Positions 1 to 33,534 of a stretch of DNA of 64,000 nt are shown piece after piece. A program made the position numbers and the translations under genes. Origin of the DNA: Scleropages formosus (Eukaryota > Chordata > Actinopteri > Osteoglossiformes > Osteoglossidae); NCBI RefSeq assembly GCF_900964775.1, contig NC_041812.1:30786160-30850159 (forward strand). The letters run 5' to 3'. The notes beneath the pieces were generated by a model. It ran no database searches, was not told the DNA's origin, and was given only the letters and a program-made list of their open reading frames with translations. Every line of letters starts with the position of its first letter. Position 1 is the first letter of the stretch.

Positions 1-18
1 GTCTCTGCTGTCTACCAG

Positions 19-14938
<14,920 letters not shown>

Positions 14939-16175
14939 TTCAGACACACAAACATACGTGTACACACATCATGTCATCACAAAGGAACTGGGACTGTAGA
15001 TTGTTGGGAAACTAGGCGTGTGCGTACAGCTATGTGGTCTTGTAATGCATACGGATACCCATGGTCCATCTTGTCTTGACCAAGGTTTATAGTGAGTAGA
15101 GTGGTGGTTCCAAGCGCAGACTTTCCTGGAAAGCTGTGCCCTTGCTTTTTGTTACTGCCAAGAAAAGCTGTGTGTATGCCGGCAGAAACATTACAATGCT
15201 TTTATCAGCAGCAGTAGTTGGGTGGGGGGGGTGTATACCCAAGTGTGTCTGTAGTTAAAATGATGAATCATTGCTACCTTTAAACATTATTCCAGAAATG
15301 GAAAGAGAAAGACTTGAAACCATTTCAAAAGCAGTAGAGGAAAATTTCTCATTTTCTTCTTTGCCTTCATGTTTTTAAAAGGTATCTAAGAAATGTTAAA
15401 GAATTACCTGTTAAATTTAGATGTTTTATTTGATGGTACATGTGGTTTAGCACATCTAAACAGCAGCTATATGTTGTGCAATTTGCATATCAAAGAATGT
15501 ACTATTTATGCCTTGCCGGCTAGAGACTTAAGGTAATGAATGTCATAGTTATCAATGTTGTTTACAAACTGGATGTGAGCTTGGGTGTTTATGGGTATGC
15601 TTATGGCCTCAGTTTTGGGATCAACACTTGGGTTGTCTGGAGTTCAGAATGTTCTGGAAGCATTCATAGACCATGCTGTTTTCTATGGCTGAAGCTCATT
15701 ATAGTGAGGAGTCAGAACAGTGCTGAAGCTGGTGATTAGGTTTTTAACCATCTCCAGTGCTGTTAGCAAGTGACGTGTTGTTAAAGGGTTGCTCTGCTTT
15801 GCACAGGTACAGGTGCATTGTCTTCGTAATGCTGCTGTCTCTCCTAGTATCTCGTCATTGCTGCTCTGAATTTGTCTACCATGGAGTGCTTTTCTTGTCC
15901 AGTGACCACAGCAGAGCACTGGATATTTTATCAGAGACAGACTCCTATTTCTTGAGCTCCTCTTTAGCATATTTAAATATTTCTACACACATTTCAGTAT
16001 TTAATGAATGTATTTTTTTTTTTTTAAAAACCTCTCAGAACTGGGAAAATCTTGAACTTGTACTGAAGAGTTGTATCATATAAAGCTTGTGAGTTTATTT
16101 TTTGTAAAATCTGTGTGACAGTGTTTGCTGATTAGAGACATTATGTTGGCAGCTTTCCTTGAATCACACAATAAA
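14939..16175 (+). other. myo5a: myo5a 3' UTR with poly(A) signal
   Basis: Non-coding, T-rich sequence after the stop. The first well-placed AATAAA is at 16170-16175, giving a 3' UTR of about 1.2 kb; the true cleavage site is inferred. No competing gene is seen here. Confidence 0.5.
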
Positions 16176-18478
16176 GGGTACACAATTAAAGGTCAACCAG
16201 CTTCTCTGTTGTTTTCAAAGAAGCTGTTATTTGTATTAATTTATGGATCTCTCTGACTAGGTAGTTTATAGCTTTAGGACTTGAAGTGCATACGAATTGC
16301 ATAATTTGAATCTGTTTTCTTCTCTCCATACTTGATTTGTATGCAAAACTGACATTCATCTGTTGCTCACCATTTTTTTAAAAAGCATTATTTATGCATT
16401 ACAGGGAGCAGGTCTTGTTCGTACTCAGATATTTAAGATATCTGATCCGGTATGCCACCATGCGATGCTGATTTGTAGAGTTTAAATGGTAATTTTTTTT
16501 TTTCCCCATTTAATTGGCTTTGTGTGTCACGTCAGTTTTGTTTGCCACGTGACTGGAACTTGGGGCTTTTCCTCTGCTGCACTACTGGCATCTTAGCATA
16601 CTGCTAAAAAGCAAATATTGTCTGTTTTCCACAAGAGTTAACTGATGCAAAATGGAACATTTGGAACAAGTATGGAACCAGTTTTTACTGTTTCCAGAAT
16701 ATTTTGGAACAATACTGAAGAAAAACTTTACATATTTTACATTTTTCTTGGACTACTTTTGGGAAAGTTGTCTTTTTGTATGTTGCAATATTTTGTATAC
16801 TAACAAAATATACAGCTTAAAATAGTTTATATCTGTTACACAACTAAAGAAAAAACTGGATCACACAAGTCATTTCAAATGATTCAGTCGTCGGTTTTAT
16901 ATCTGTAACACTCATTTGTTTTATGTTTGTCAGCAGCCTTTGTGACCTTTTTTTGTCTGTGTACAATGTTGTGTTGCATTTCCAGGAAAAAAAAAATTAC
17001 ACATTTTGTTTCCCTGTGTATACTTATTTCAAAACTGCACATGGAGGGTGGAAAGCAGTATTTTTTTTTTTTTTTTATGCACTTTAAAAGTTGCTTAGAA
17101 ATTGAATTAAATTGGTGTTGGGCAGATGATGATTTAGGTCTTTATTCTACCTTAGTACACAACCACCTTCTCACACTGTCATATTTCTGGAACTGATTAA
17201 CTCTTTCTGATAAGATTCTGGGAAAATCTGACCACGTGGGGGGCTGCCAGGCCTGGGAGTTATTAACCATGGGATCTAGAATATTCTTGGTGTTTTCAGT
17301 CCTTTTCTAAGACTGAGGTTAATGTTAAAATTTTATTAGATTTTCTGTTTGAAATTGACTAGTTGTGTAAAAGCAAAATTTTGGGAGGGAGGTATTGTAC
17401 CAAACCAGTCCCCAGCCTCTCTCTACCTCACTGCGGACTGCTTGTGTCCCAAAAGATGGGGTTGAACAACCTTGCTCGATGGCATCTGACAGCTCACCTG
17501 CGGAATCAAAGTCTACATTGAAAAGCACGCTAAGCATTTGCCCAAAACGGTGATCATAGCCTAATACTTACAAGGAATGCAAGCAAAGATATAGTTACAT
17601 TTTATATACGACATTTTAAAGCACAGGAAGACGAAACGTAAAGGGGGGAGAAAACTGCAAAGAGTCAGTAAGGAAATACAAGTCCAGAAGAGGCAGTTGT
17701 TGGAAGTGTGTCTACATCTACATCATCTCTAGACCCGTTCCAATCATTAGTAGCTGTGTTGTGCTCACATGAGCACACGCTATATTCTCAATACCTTACA
17801 AAAATGTATAAATGGTAGTGTTCCTCTGGGATTTATTTTTAAGAGAGCCCCCTTTCCAGAAATAGGGCATACAGCAGTAAACCTGGAAAAAGTCTCAGAT
17901 CCAAACTTAAAAAGAGAAGAGAGGAGATTGTGCGACGCTCAAAACTGAAGTGAATAACGCAGGTGTGTAACGTGAACGTCCCGTACGAGGGGTAGGCCTG
18001 GAGCATAACCCTCAGTGTGTTATGCGCACCGGATTGGAATGTCCTTCACAGCCACATCCAGTGAAGGTGAGATTATTGTTTTTATTTTTCTGCCACCTTG
18101 ACCTTTGTCCAAGGCAAAAGTAAGCAAGTTTACAATGATTTACACATTCATACAGCAAGGTACTGTACCCTTCCTGTATCAGTTCAGGGGAAATACCCTC
18201 TGTTTGACTTGAGCAGAGAATCATCAGAGGAATAACTCAATGGCACTGAATGGAAAATGTAATTAATATTATAGAGCCTCTTGTGTTCGTTGACGACACC
18301 GAACGGAAAATGTCTAGAATGCTCTTCAGCCCATGGTGTGCACTGGAGGAGCAGTTCATAGCGAATGTTTCGAGTCGCCTAAAATAGTTTTCAAAATGTT
18401 AAATTATAGTACAACACACTGCATGAGGGTGTTTATGAGTTAAAATTTGCTGTTTTAATTTGATTTGGTGTCGCGAAG
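16176..18478. other. myo5a-gnb5 intergenic region
   Basis: Some 2.3 kb of A/T-rich unique sequence with homopolymers and no convincing coding sequence on either strand. In mammals MYO5C lies between MYO5A and GNB5; no trace of motor, IQ or tail sequence is visible here. The last few hundred bases are presumably the gnb5 promoter. Confidence 0.6.
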
Positions 18479-18634
18479 ATGCTCAGGGGTAGCAGCGCGG
18501 TCGCCATCGACAACGAACGGAACAAGCATCCCAGTGACGTCATCGCAGCTGCATCAGCCGCGCGCGCGAGGAGGAGCGGCCGCGTCGGGCTCGCGACGGC
18601 GTCTCGCTCTACGTCGGATCCTCATCCCGCAGAG
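18479..18634 (+). promoter_or_regulatory. gnb5: gnb5 CG-rich 5' region with a full CRE; possible in-frame N-terminal extension
   Basis: CG-dense sequence just upstream of the gnb5 ATG, with a palindromic cAMP-response element TGACGTCA at 18535-18542. The frame stays open from an ATG at 18479 to the conserved start at 18635, adding 52 Ala/Arg/Ser-rich residues. They do not resemble the 42-residue Cys-rich leader of mammalian Gbeta5-L as I remember it. I think it is 5' UTR or promoter, but translation is possible. Confidence 0.5.
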
Positions 18635-26267
<7,633 letters not shown>

Positions 26268-27550
26268 GTTGTTCCACAGAGTCTGGGCCTTGAAATCTCG
26301 ACATTACCCAGCTTGCCTGGATTCCCACTCCCTGCACCTTCAGCCAGCAGGAACTCCACAACCGTTTAGAAGAATAAATACGTGCTTTGTTTTGTAGGAC
26401 TTTTGTGTTTCTAGAGTCAGCGGATCTCCCAACCCCATACATTTACACACACTGCACTGGTGAGAATGCGCTTTTCAGCATTCTAAAACTCTGCATTGCT
26501 TGACAACCACAGGGCAACACCTGTGTAGTTTGATCTTATTTACCTCGTTTTGTTTTTTTATCTGCTGTTAATTTACCTGTCATTAGTATTTATTTTTATA
26601 GACCTTTTTAAAGGCTAGAAATCATGTTTGTGTAGTGTTTTATCCAAAAGCTTGGGGAGTAAAAGTAGTACTTAAATTGAAGCTGTACAAAATGATCTGT
26701 TTAAATTGTATTTTATTAGCTGTTTCATGGTACAAAACAAAGAAAAAGTATTTATCAGATTTTATGTAAGATTTTTTTCTGTGATAAGTTTAAAGATAGT
26801 GCTGCTGCTAAACTGAGTTAAATTACACTGACTTCTTTTTATACAGTAGTAATAATAGCAAAATACCTATTTATAAATGTAGCACATAGAGATAGTTAAC
26901 CTTTGGGTGACTTCCTGTGCATGAGACCATAGCAGTAAAAACAGATTGTCCCAAATGGAATGAAAGTACGTTTAACGTATGAAAATACTGGATTATGTTA
27001 AAGTCAGGTAACCTTTAAGTCAATAAATGCATTGAATAAATATTAAACAGAATCTTGTTCACTGGTCATGAAACGAGGCAACTGAAGATGTGGGAATTTG
27101 GAGAAACTGGATGTGGTGTCTGGTGGATGATGTGGCCAGACTTTGGAGGACAGTCCCCCCCCCCCCCCCCCCCACCGTGGAAACTTTGAGTGGGGTGGCA
27201 TGACATCCGCTTAAATATACCCCAAATCAGCAACTGGGATCAGAGCAGCTAAGTTGGAAAGGAAAACTTTTCAAGACAAAAGGACTTTGTTTACATCTTG
27301 GACATGTCCATATTACTTTTTGCTGTTTCCTAGCTTCTTGTTTTGTGTTTTTAAATTTAATTAAGCAGCTGCGATTCCTTGAAGACTTGAATAAAAATAC
27401 ACAAAGGTGAGATCCCTCAAGAACACCTAAGATGTAGATTACCATGCAAAACTAATCATTGTTCAGTACTCCACGACGCAGAACATTCTAGAAAATAAGT
27501 GACGACGGTTACAGATCGTAGGAAATAGGAAAAAGGGCATGTCTTCAAAA
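26268..27550 (+). other. gnb5: gnb5 3' UTR and intergenic sequence
   Basis: Non-coding, A/T-rich. Poly(A) signals AATAAA at 26373-26378, 27022-27027 and 27035-27040. A pure C run lies near 27156-27173. No gene is seen. Confidence 0.5.
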
Positions 27551-28080
27551 TTTGTAACACAGGCGTACGTAATAAGGTGCCAATGAGCTTTGAAAATACG
27601 CGTAACAAGGGTTCGAATGGGACGAACGCCATGGTAACCATGGTAACTGCTATTGCGTCACGCCCACCTGTGGAACGTTCAGCACTGTACAGCAGTAGGG
27701 TGAGGCTCGGGTGCGAATTCTGAGGCGCCGCGCATCGTGAGTTCAACGTCATTTCTGTTCTGGTGGGTCTCTTTTTAAATTGTTTTAAACTGACTAATGT
27801 TAAAAACAACGTTCTGCTGCAAGTGGCCCAATAAACGACGGATTTTCCGCGAGTTTCTCAGTTTTCGCGGCTCCGGCGCGCACCGTGTGTCCCGTCAGGC
27901 TTCTGAGACTGAAGCGGAGCGCGCGCCGGTCGACCGTTTAACGGTCATTCGCGTTTCGCTTACCAAGTGTTGTACTGTAACATTGAGGGTTAAGAAATCC
28001 TGCCTGCTCGTGAACACATTCTGTGCTCTAAGTTCTTTTTTTCCCCTATTTATTTAACATCCAAAACACCGTTAGATACT
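27551..28080 (+). promoter_or_regulatory. bcl2l10: bcl2l10 copy A upstream/promoter region
   Basis: CG-rich island (about 27830-27960) preceded by ATTGCGTCA (27652-27660), a CRE-C/EBP-like element, and by a doubled GGTAACCATGGTAAC motif. The whole block is a diverged match, roughly 85-90% by eye, to the region upstream of copies B and C read on the other strand (about 39830-40440 and 51490-52100). The nine-base element is unchanged between them. A 5' non-coding exon is likely, because a splice acceptor precedes the coding start (29846-29848), but its donor was not placed. Confidence 0.5.
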
Positions 28081-28477
28081 CGTAGTTGTCCATCATCAGC
28101 AAACTGCACTGGTTTCTCGAACACTACTACTAGTGTTCTACGAACCTTCTCGAACCTTCTTCAACTACATTTTACAAAAAAAAACAATTTTCTGAGTTCA
28201 CCCGTGGTCCCCGTGTTGTTTTGTTTGAATTGGAGCTGCAAAAGAGAAACAAATAACATCACGTGGTGAAATAAAAATGTGTTCTGTTCTGTGTCCTGCA
28301 CTGCAGTAAATTATTCGAATTCCAGCTTCGTTTACTTCAAGTCCTGCTGGCACCTTTTGTGTGGTTAGTATAAATGTTAATATACTGTACTTGTCTAGCG
28401 AAGCGTTTATATATTAACAGGTACTTTTGTACAAGTGTGCCGTTTAAACCGTATTTCTGTAGTAAAATAAGTGCATG

Positions 28478-29405
28478 TGTTTCTCAGACGGGGCGCCTGC
28501 TGAGTTGGAGTCAAGTGCAAAGTGAAGGAGACCGGACGCAAGTTGGCTTGTAAACGGTTCTGGCGGTGACTTATTCCTTTAACTTAGCAGTCTCGATATA
28601 AACAAGGTAAATCTAACAAAAGAGTTATACTAATCAATTCAGTAATCAACCCCACACTTTCATTTAACCCAACCAACCTCTACCACTTTCACACTTATAT
28701 ACTATAATATTTTCCATGCGTTGTTATTATGCTGCACCTTTAGTTATTTTTCGCATGCAATTGGAGTTCGCTTATATTCCCACTATCATCAACTTCTGTG
28801 TCCACATTTGCATAACCTATTAGGCACCATGTTTCTTAATTAATTTTTCTCCTGTCTTCAATGTCCATTTGCACAGCTGAATTTACTGTAAGCAGCACTT
28901 TTACCCACTAACTGACTAAGGCATCTACACAAATACCAAAATAATCTATTTCTAACAGCACACTTCTCTGAGTACGTATTATATCCTACTAGTACTACCT
29001 ACCCGTATTTAAGTACGAGCAGGATTAGCTTAAACTAACTTATAAAACAAATGCATTGAAGCAACGATTAACATTTCCCAAAACTTCAAATATGAGCAAC
29101 AATATTCAGTAATTCACTTCATACTCATTTTAATCTATTTTACCAACCTGCAAAGTGACAGGGAGACCGGACGCGAGTTAGCGTGTAATCAGTTCTGGCG
29201 GTGACCTTTATTTCTTTAACTTTTGACCCTTTGCCCAGAACCAGGGGATCCTTATCACTGCTGGCACCATCGACATGATGTACTATTGAATAGCATTCAT
29301 GCAATTAGGAACTTTTCTGTAACAACCAAACAAAACAAACACAAAATGCTTTTGGGTGCCCTCTCTTTCCTCTCATACATCCAATTTTTAGCCCATTATA
29401 CATGT
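28478..29405. other. extra ~0.93 kb in copy A upstream region, bracketed by direct repeats
   Basis: Copy A has this segment where copies B and C pass directly between matching flanks. Inside it, two imperfect ~70-bp direct repeats (about 28516-28585 and 29150-29222; shared core GAGACCGGACGC and TTCTGGCGGTGAC) are 634 bp apart with A/T-rich sequence between. It carries no coding sequence. It could be a small inserted element or a local duplication; the family is not recognised. Confidence 0.5.
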
Positions 29406-29851
29406 GACAAGTGGTAAGTAGCCAAGAACAAAATTGTGTTGGTTTTAATGATGGATATACAGGAAGGTAGTATAAGTGGTTAAGGACAGGCTCAAGAAAC
29501 CTGAAGTTTGTAGGTTCAAGTTCCAAGAAATGCACCCTACTGTGTGGTGCCTTGGGGGGAGGGGGGGGGGCGGGGTATTTTACCCTGTTAATTTGCGGTA
29601 AAGGAGTTGAATCCTTTAAGTGCGTTGAATAAAAACAAAGTATTAATCGCAGGTTTTGCTACTGATGATTATATCAGAGTGCAAGGGGCCGTTGCTGTGT
29701 TAACATGGTATACAGCACACAAGGTGATCTTGTAGTAATTTTAAGCGCGTAACTGAAGTGTTTCCAGTAGCTGGCGTTAAGTATTGTGCCGAGGAAGCGT
29801 AGCCAGCATTAAAGCCACTGTGCGTTGTGCTTTTTTGTGTTTTTGTAGAAA

Positions 29852-30827
29852 ATGTCCAGCCCATTGGAGAGGGAGACCTTGCTGGTGGCAAAGGATTATG
29901 TGGGTTTCTGCACTGGGATCCGGCAAGACCCTCCAAGCGAGTCAGCCAAAGCCATGAGACAACTGGCGAAGCAAACGGAGAGGCAACATCGGTCAACATT
30001 TCAAACCTTAGTGCAGAACTTCTTGGACAACTCTGAACCCGACTTCCTGACCAGTCTGAAGCAGACCATGGCAGCGCTGGCGCATGACGGACAGTTGAAC
30101 TGGGGAAGAGTCGTAGCGCTTTTTGCATTCGCAGGAATGCTAGCGAGCGAGCTCTCATCCCGGGGAGTGGACGTCAGCAACAGAAGGTTAGCGGAGACGA
30201 TCGCTCGCTACCTCAGCGAGGAGCACGGAGAATGGCTTCTGCACAACGGTGGCTGGGTAGGTAGAACTTGTGTGTAAACATGTCCGTAATTGTTCTACGC
30301 AGACTGCTTGTGTATACACTAGTCTTTACTTCCATGAAGCAGCTAAAAGTGAATGGAAATCGGCAGTGGTTCTGCTTGTGGTAAACGATCACAAAACTTC
30401 TTTAACAAACCTTTCTTGTGGTTGCTGTATGTAGGTCGAAATTAAGAAAGCAGTGCGGATGTGTAACAATTTTCACCATGTGGCAAGAGTCTCTCAGCGC
30501 ACGTCTGACATGCATTATGATGCTTTATTGTTCTAAACCCACAAACATTCCTACACCGACCGTAGTTTCCAATGTGTACAGCAAGTATTTCTGACTTGGA
30601 ATCAATTGATTTTGTTCAGGAATAACCACACTTACTTGGCATTTTGTTTGTCTCTTGTGTAGGTCGGCTTCCTATCCTTTTTCCACATGGTGAGAGGTGC
30701 GGACTTGGGGTTGTTCCTGAGGAACGCTTTCTTTGCAGTCTCCGTTGCGAGCATTGCAGGGATAGCCGCCCTTCTTCGCCCTGGAAGACTTCCTCTGGGG
30801 TCCTTGCTTCGGCTGTTTTTTGCCTGA
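29852..30827 (+). CDS. bcl2l10: BCL2-like 10, copy A (syntenic copy)
   Basis: Anti-apoptotic BCL-2 family protein (Boo/Diva/NR-13/Nrz group) acting at mitochondrial and ER membranes. Two coding exons, 29852-30256 and 30663-30827, joined in phase 0, give 189 residues. Start ERETLLVAKDYVGFC resembles the BH4 region of BCL2L10; a weak BH3-like helix lies at about residues 33-45; BH1 is NWGRVVALFAFAG (about 94-106); BH2 is EHGEWLLHNGGW running into VGFLSFF across the splice; a hydrophobic anchor (AFFAVSVASIAGIAALL) lies near the C-terminus. BH1-to-BH2 wording is closest to BCL2L10 of the families I know. The position next to gnb5 on the same strand matches mammals. A CAG-type acceptor (GTAG, 29846-29848) sits three bases before the ATG, implying a 5' UTR intron. 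Confidence 0.92.
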
Positions 30828-31164
30828 AGGATCATGTTCTGATCCTAGCAAAAGTCAAATGTATTCGTTGTCATAATTGTTTTTTTTTTTTTTTTTTAAT
30901 TCTTGATTTCTGACCAGTTTTGGAATTTTTTATGACGTTCTAGTTCCAGCTTTAACTACTATGGTCAAAATCAGCTGGCATTAGTCAAGCAGCTTTCCTG
31001 TATTTTCCCTGCAGATGTATATATTTCTTCACTTGTTATTCTTTTTGATTTAATTAAAAAATTAGCCCATTAAGAGACTTGTGTGCTCATCTTTTGAGGA
31101 CAACTGTTACTACCGCTGTGCTGTTGTGTTTTAGCATTATATGGAATATCGTCTTGTTCTTTAG

Positions 31165-31874
31165 TGGGAAAGACATAGTTGAGGACATCAATCATTACAT
31201 TGTCAAAAAGAGACTTCTAGGGGTGCCGAAAGAACAGTGTAAAAGTGAGTACAGTGCCATCTCTGAAGCCATATGTGATTGGTGTTCATGTGATCACCTT
31301 AGAAGTAGTGCTGCTATTCATTGAATTGTTCAAGTTTCTTACATATTTCAAGGACTTGCTGCTGATCTCCAATTGCTGTGGCGTGAAGAGGATGGTTTTC
31401 CATGTTCCAATGTGAAGTGGAAAAAGAGCTGCAGATGCTATCAAATGCTGAAATAATGTGTAAATGTGTTCCAACCTGTTCTGTGCCCTGCAGTAAAATC
31501 AAAAATGTTGCTGGTTAGTTCACTTCACTGAACTCATGAAGCAGCTATAGCTGTCTAGCACAGCATTCACGAAACAGGTAGTTTTGTAGCACTTCACCGT
31601 ATTTCTGCAGTAAAATACCTAAGAAGTGGTTAAGGACAGGCTCAGATAACCTAAAGTTTATAGGTTCAAGCTCCAAGAAAAGCACTGTACTGTGTGGTAC
31701 CCTTGAGCGAGGTATTTACCTTAAATTTGCAGTATAAATGGCTCGCTCGCTCTAGCTGCGGTCCATCGCAGTCTGCTGCAGTGTGATGGAGTAATAATGG
31801 TGGTATAATAAAGTGCCTTGTTTGTTTTTTTCAGATCATGGTTCTGCTCAACCGAATTCCTCACGCCCAGAATT
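31165..31874 (+). CDS. unrecognised two-exon coding fragment downstream of bcl2l10 copy A
   Basis: Two exon-like blocks, 31165-31244 (CTTTAG before, GTGAGT after) and 31835-31874 (TTTTTTCAG before, GTAAGA after). Spliced, their 120 nt stay open in one frame: GKDIVEDINHYIVKKRLLGV, then PKEQCK, then across the junction NHGSAQPNSSRPE. The strong splice signals, matching phase and protein-like composition suggest part of a gene. I do not recognise it, and no further exons were found on either side. The same blocks sit at 49312-49233 with 48642-48603 and at 60977-60898 with 60307-60268 on the - strand; only the first block remains at 63004-62925. Because these copies are recent, their agreement does not itself argue for function. 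Confidence 0.35.
31615..31745 (+). mobile_element. SINE family 2 fragment
   Basis: tRNA-like head (AAGTGGTTAAGGACAGGCTC, then GGTTCAAGCTCC) followed by the body wording CCTTGAGCGAGGTATTTACC. A related, longer-diverged head lies at 29460-29560 in the same arm. The corresponding pair in the array is at about 60410-60515 and 50880-51005 (and one unit to the left). Confidence 0.6.
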
Positions 31875-32579
31875 GTAAGAACTTCCTTTCTCTGGGGCTT
31901 TTGGTCTTATAGCACCTTCTTGAGTTGTGTGTCATTGGGGAGCACCTGCGCACAGGTATTCACTTTTCTCTCTTTTCTTCCTTGAGCAAGAAAGGTCAAA
32001 GGCAAAGTGGGAGGTCTCTGGAATAAGCACTGTGGTATGGATGGCTGGGTGGTGGACGCATCCAGTGTCCTTACAGAAGATACCCCCCCTCCCCAACCCT
32101 CACTGTCAGTGTACAGCGCTGGGAAATAAAATGATCTGGTGTGTTTAGCTGGGTTCATGTGGTCAACAAGCCAGTGCTGTGTCCCCACTGCTCTACTGCA
32201 AGATTTCAGAGTAGCCAGTGTGTCCCAGTGGGGAGGAACCAGAATCGGGCCACAGCACCTGTGTGTCAAAGGACACAGGATGTCCCATGCAGAATGCTCC
32301 TCTGATTCCCCCCTGTGAGCTCTGTTGGCTTGTGAAGTTAGACCCATGACCTTGGGGTTGGTGGTCTGGTCCTCAGACAAGCTGTTCCTTTTCAAGCAAA
32401 CTCCTGACAGCCCCTGTGTCCATCCCAGAGCAGGAGGGGAACCAACCTGTGCAGGTGCCTGGGACAGCATTCTGAGAGCTATGTGTCTCCCCAACAGATT
32501 GTGGGTGTGATCCCGTTGGAGGGGAGTTGCTTTTTGGTCTGTGACCAAGTTCCCTTCCCCAAGCTTAGCTATGTGTAGA

Positions 32580-32880
32580 AGGGGTTTTGGAGGGTAGGTT
32601 GTGTGGCACAGCTGGTTGGTGGGGGTAGTTACTATGCTCGAGGTTGTGGATTTACTTTGTGAGAGAGGTGGTATTCTGGTTGGCTAAATGGCCATTTCGC
32701 ACTTTAACTATATCTCAAACATCCAAGTAGGGGTTTGTGGAGTGGTTGTGTAGCTCAGCAGGCTGAGGATTGGGTGGCTACTGTGATGGTTATCGGTTCA
32801 AGCCCTGCAAAGGGTATAGTGAGCTGGATGAGGGTGTACCTCCTGTGGTGGTTAGTATGTAAATCACCAGGTCTGTAGAA
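32580..32880 (+). repeat. tRNA-like modules
   Basis: Around 32740-32815 the sequence carries TGTAGCTCAGCAGG (A-box-like) and, at tRNA spacing, GGTTCAAGCCC (B-box-like). A looser module (GTGTGGCACAGCTGG) precedes it. No full cloverleaf with a paired acceptor stem was found, so these are tRNA-derived repeats and not tRNA genes. The mirror image lies near 47600-47860 and 59260-59530. Confidence 0.45.
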
Positions 32881-33534
32881 AGTGTGTGTGTGTGAAGGGG
32901 TAGGGGGTAGAAAGAACTGTTGCTTTTTCTTTTTTAAAAAGGGGGGGGGGGGGAGTCACTAACTGTAGTCCTACAACAACACCAGCAGCCACCTTCTTTC
33001 TCTGGAGGTCAGGGGAGGGATTGCCTCTCCTCTACTTTTCTTCATGGTTCAGGGGGGAATGTGTTTATCAGCCTCATTGCCTGCTCTGCATGGCTTTTGA
33101 CACCTTCAGATGTTTGGTACCACACATGGCTACCTCATTACCCCCTCAAGGAGGTCTCTCTTGTCTCCTTCAGCTCTTTAGCACCAGGGGTGGCTCCCTC
33201 ACCCACCCTTCAAGGGGTCTCTCTTGCTTTCCCTAGTCCTTCAATACCAGGGGTAGCCCCCTTCCTACCTCCTCAGGGTTTCCTCCCATTGCATTTGGAC
33301 CTTTAGCCCAACTGTTGGCCACCCCAACCAACTGCTCTGTGTATTTCTTGCAATGCTTGGACTTTCAGCACCAAGGTTAGTGGCCCCATCTCTTACTCAG
33401 AAAGTGCTTCCTAGCACCTTTGTTCTTTAGGGTTCTCAAGTGGGTTTAAACCACTAATGTTACTATCAGCAGCTTGACCACCCAACAAGCTGCTCTATGC
33501 CACCATTCCTCTAAGTACTTCTCAAAGTGTTCAG

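Noticed and set aside
28516-29222. Direct repeats considered as terminal repeats of an LTR-type element
   Set aside because: Repeats of about 70 bp are too short and imperfect, and no internal coding sequence is present.
29700-30158. 152-codon open frame antisense to bcl2l10 exon 1, present in every copy
   Set aside because: Shadow frame of a conserved coding exon.
31314-31502. Antisense frame with an ankyrin-like phrase (NHPLHATAIGDQQQVLEI) ending near a GTAAGA
   Set aside because: A single weak ankyrin-like match of under 30 residues with no partner exons. It also lies between the blocks of the opposite-strand exon pair.
32740-32815. Possible tRNA gene
   Set aside because: A-box-like and B-box-like segments are present, but no paired acceptor stem or clean cloverleaf could be drawn.
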